Source: an uncultured Oscillospiraceae bacterium (GTDB lineage Bacteria > Bacillota > Clostridia > Oscillospirales > Oscillospiraceae). Taken from it: a stretch of 32,970 nucleotides of DNA. Both the position numbers and the translations under genes were made by a program. Location: positions 1 through 32,970 of the forward strand of contig CAUBIP010000010.1 in the NCBI GenBank assembly GCA_958436045.1, given 5' to 3'. The notes below the pieces were generated by a model. It made no database searches. It was given only the letters and a program-made list of their open reading frames with translations, and was not told where the DNA came from. This document shows, in pieces, positions 31,313 to 32,970 of this stretch. The number at the start of each line of letters is the position of its first letter. Position 1 is the stretch's first letter.

Positions 31313-31388
31313 TGGTGGACGATGTAGGACTCGAACCTGCGACCTTCCGCACGTCAAGCGGATGCTCTACCAGCTGAGCTAATCGTCC
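31313..31388 (-). tRNA. tRNA-Val (anticodon GAC)
   Basis: The minus strand folds as a cloverleaf. The acceptor GGACGAT/ATCGTCC is perfect, the D-arm is GCTCAGCTGGTAGAGC, the anticodon stem is TCCGC/GCGGA with loop TTGACGT (anticodon GAC), the variable loop is AGGTC, and the T-arm is GCAGG-TTCGAGT-CCTAC. The T-stem carries one C-A mismatch at its second pair. CCA is encoded. It has its own near-perfect promoter and terminator, so it is a single-gene unit. Confidence 0.95.
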
Positions 31389-31400
31389 GACAACAATGCT

Positions 31401-31429
31401 ATTATACGCAAAAACCATGCTGTTGTCAA
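31401..31429 (-). promoter_or_regulatory. tRNA-Val promoter
   Basis: Consensus TTGACA (31424-31429), 17-nt spacer, consensus TATAAT (31401-31406) on the minus strand, 12 nt before the tRNA 5' end. Confidence 0.9.
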
Positions 31430-31451
31430 GAAGTTTTTTCGGAAATTTGCA

Positions 31452-32579
31452 TTATGCCGCCGGCTTCAGATCTGCGGGGTGCGTCGCCTCCTCCGGAGGC
31501 GGGACGGTCTGTGCGCCGGTGGTCGAGGCTTCCTCTTCCTCCTGGACCGGCGTCGTCAGGTGCACATGCCAGGCGACCAGGAGGTTAGCCACTGTCCCGC
31601 TGGATGCGTCCTTACCGGTGTTGATGCGGCAGGAGAGGTAACTGCTGCCGTTACCATCCAGGGTCCCATTGGCGATCAGATCGGCCCGCAGGCCGCCGGA
31701 TATCTTCCCGGCCAGCTCCACCGCTTTCGATGGATTGACTTTTGCCAGCGCCTCGTAGCAGGCGGAGAATGCCATAAAATAGCCGGAATAGCGGTAGGTC
31801 GCGTCGTCAGAAGCCGTGCAGGCCAGGATCGCGGCAAAGTTGGCGTCTGTATCCCGGGCGATGCTCATGCGGCGGGCCAGCTGCTTGGAGATCTCAAAGG
31901 GCGTTGCCGCTGGCAGGAGCTTGGTGTTCACGCAGGCTTCGCCGGTAAAAGGCACCATTATGCCCCGCATGCCGAATTTTCGCAGTAGGCCGGACCATGC
32001 CAGCGGCTTGGCCGGTTCCGTGCTGCCGCCAAAGACAAAGCAGGTTTTGGTCATGCTCGTAAATCCACTGGCAGCGGCATTTGCCAGGGCGGGGAAGTCT
32101 GCTGTCTGGCAAAGACTATCCTTGTCCCGCGTGACTTCTCTGGCGGCTTTTGTTGCCTCGTCCAGGTAATACTCCGCCGCTGCCTGCAGCTGGCTGGAGG
32201 TGTAGTCGCTGGAGGTTTCCAGGCGCATATCGGACGAAATATCCGGCCCCTGGCGGTTCAGCCCCCAGGCAGCGGTATAAATGCAGAGGAACAGAGCCAC
32301 GACCACCGTCCAGCCAAAAAACCAATGCAGGAAATTATCCCGCCGCAGGATTGTGATGACCAGCGTCGCAACGATCAGCGCTGCGGCGACCCAGCATAAG
32401 CGCTGCCAGAGCACATAATCAAATTTTGCGGCCCAAGTGGCCAGGTAACCGAGAACCTCCCGACAGAAGGACGGGTAGAATAAATATAGCAAGTCATTGT
32501 ATTTCTCGGCCGCTCCGATCATCAAAGCGGTCAGTAGCAATAACGCGGCCGTCAACAACACGCGGCGCAGTAATTTCAT
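31452..32579 (-). CDS. DUF3810-like membrane protein with degenerate metallopeptidase motif
   Basis: A 375-residue protein with three N-terminal transmembrane helices (about 4-22, 62-79, 86-103) and a large outside domain. The domain resembles DUF3810 proteins: the segment at about 227-270 reads PFEISKQLARR, RDTDANFAAILACTASDD and YRYSGYFMAF. In DUF3810 this region usually carries HExxH followed by REDEAN; here HExxH is K232-Q233-L-A-R236, so the zinc ligands and catalytic Glu are gone. It may be a non-catalytic paralogue. ATG 32579 follows aaagga by about 9 nt; an ATG three codons upstream is possible. The C-terminal tail is Glu/Pro/Thr-rich. Monocistronic. Confidence 0.8.
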   Translation of the reverse strand: MKLLRRVLLTAALLLLTALMIGAAEKYNDLLYLFYPSFCREVLGYLATWAAKFDYVLWQRLCWVAAALIVATLVITILRRDNFLHWFFGWTVVVALFLCIYTAAWGLNRQGPDISSDMRLETSSDYTSSQLQAAAEYYLDEATKAAREVTRDKDSLCQTADFPALANAAASGFTSMTKTCFVFGGSTEPAKPLAWSGLLRKFGMRGIMVPFTGEACVNTKLLPAATPFEISKQLARRMSIARDTDANFAAILACTASDDATYRYSGYFMAFSACYEALAKVNPSKAVELAGKISGGLRADLIANGTLDGNGSSYLSCRINTGKDASSGTVANLLVAWHVHLTTPVQEEEEASTTGAQTVPPPEEATHPADLKPAA

Positions 32580-32631
32580 GGCATTCATTCCTTTCTGAGG
32601 AATTGGGATAAACTGCAGTGAATCAATCATA

Positions 32632-32660
32632 AGTATAGCACAAACCAGACCGATTGTCTC
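32632..32660 (-). promoter_or_regulatory. Candidate promoter of the DUF3810-like gene
   Basis: Extended -10 TGC-TATACT (hexamer 32632-32637) on the minus strand with a weak GAGACA -35 (32655-32660), 17-nt spacer. The -10 region (TTTGTGCTATACT) is identical to that of lexA. Confidence 0.45.
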
Positions 32661-32711
32661 TAAGATTTTTGCAAGCAGCGGGAAATTAAAGGGAATTTAA
32701 GAAATTCTTAC

Positions 32712-32733
32712 CGTATCATGGTATTATGATACG
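32712..32733. repeat. Inverted repeat, possible operator
   Basis: CGTATCAT and ATGATACG are separated by 6 nt. It lies in the gene-free stretch 32580-32970, about 110 bp upstream of a strong rightward promoter. There is no U-tract. A short hydrophobic minus-strand frame across it is not considered a gene. Confidence 0.4.
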
Positions 32734-32843
32734 TAGAAAGTGCGGGGAAATGGGAAGAAATGTAACTATTTAGTGGTGCCAGCGTCAGAAGAGTACAGGA
32801 TGTAGTACCAGAAAAAAAGGGGAAAAATATTCCGAGAAAACGC

Positions 32844-32872
32844 TTGACAAATGAGAAAACCAGTGGTAATAT
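32844..32872 (+). promoter_or_regulatory. Near-consensus promoter leading out of the window
   Basis: TTGACA (32844-32849), 17-nt spacer, TAATAT (32867-32872). The remaining 98 bases contain no start codon with a ribosome binding site. The leader, with ACCTTGTAAATTAAACAACG and ending in a second ACCTTG, looks like a stable-RNA (rRNA operon) leader, which is inference. Confidence 0.75.
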
Positions 32873-32970
32873 ATCAAAGCTGTCTGCGAGACATGCTCCT
32901 GCAAGCCACGCGAGCAGCGGATGTACCTTGTAAATTAAACAACGAGAAACATGCAATAAAAAGCACCTTG

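Noticed and set aside
32708..32956. An 82-codon hydrophobic minus-strand frame at the right edge
   Set aside because: It covers the strong outward promoter and an inverted repeat, has no ribosome binding site and no similarity recognised.
1..32970. CRISPR array or intact insertion sequence
   Set aside because: No regularly spaced short direct repeats and no complete transposase with terminal repeats were found; the only recurrent direct repeat is the tRNA-Leu half.

Overview
The window reads as a chromosomal segment of a moderately GC-rich anaerobic Firmicute (Clostridia, probably Oscillospiraceae/Ruminococcaceae-like). The evidence is protein style (two-gene SUF-type system, Soj/Spo0J, RNase Y, Gram-positive LexA, NSS and MATE transporters), strong Shine-Dalgarno sites, and two exact copies of the Firmicute parS sequence. 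No complete rRNA gene, CRISPR array or intact transposase is seen. There are two tRNA genes (Leu-UAG and Val-GAC), and many intrinsic terminators delimit the transcription units.

Left part (1-3.1 kb, + strand): a two-gene SufC/SufB-like Fe-S module, rlmH and a TatD-family nuclease. From 3.2 to 10.4 kb lies a catabolic locus. An IclR regulator (+) faces a five-gene minus-strand operon: an MtmB-type methylamine methyltransferase homologue with methionine at the pyrrolysine position, an NCS2 purine/uracil permease, and the 2Fe-2S, FAD and molybdopterin subunits of a xanthine-dehydrogenase-type hydroxylase. This combination is the most interesting system in the window. It suggests uptake and oxidation of an N-heterocycle, possibly an N-methylated one, with corrinoid-dependent demethylation; the substrate is inference.

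Middle part (10.8-22.2 kb): ung; then a membrane/zinc-ribbon protein carrying two tandem ribosomal L7/L12 C-terminal-like domains, split at an in-frame T TTT TTG slippery heptamer; then a minus-strand parA-parB-membrane protein-serS-mscL operon, a small hypothetical gene, lexA and a PflX-like radical SAM gene, and finally rlmD and a GNAT gene on the plus strand. One parS copy is built into the stem of the lexA terminator and a second lies in the rlmD 5' leader. A MATE exporter with a hairpin leader closes the block.

Right part (22.2-33 kb): an accessory, decayed zone. It holds a serine recombinase split into oppositely oriented halves, an Xre-type regulator, a broken YpsA-like gene, and a tRNA-Leu gene whose 5' half recurs downstream twice as 38-bp repeats flanking a zinc-ribbon/pRiA4b-ORF3-like cargo gene. 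RNase Y (rny) follows, then a small island with a lipoprotein gene abutting a 5'-truncated carbohydrate-binding-domain gene, an NSS amino-acid transporter, a DUF2798-like gene interrupted by an amber codon, tRNA-Val, and a DUF3810-like membrane protein that has lost its HExxH motif. The window ends with a near-consensus promoter firing rightward out of the window.
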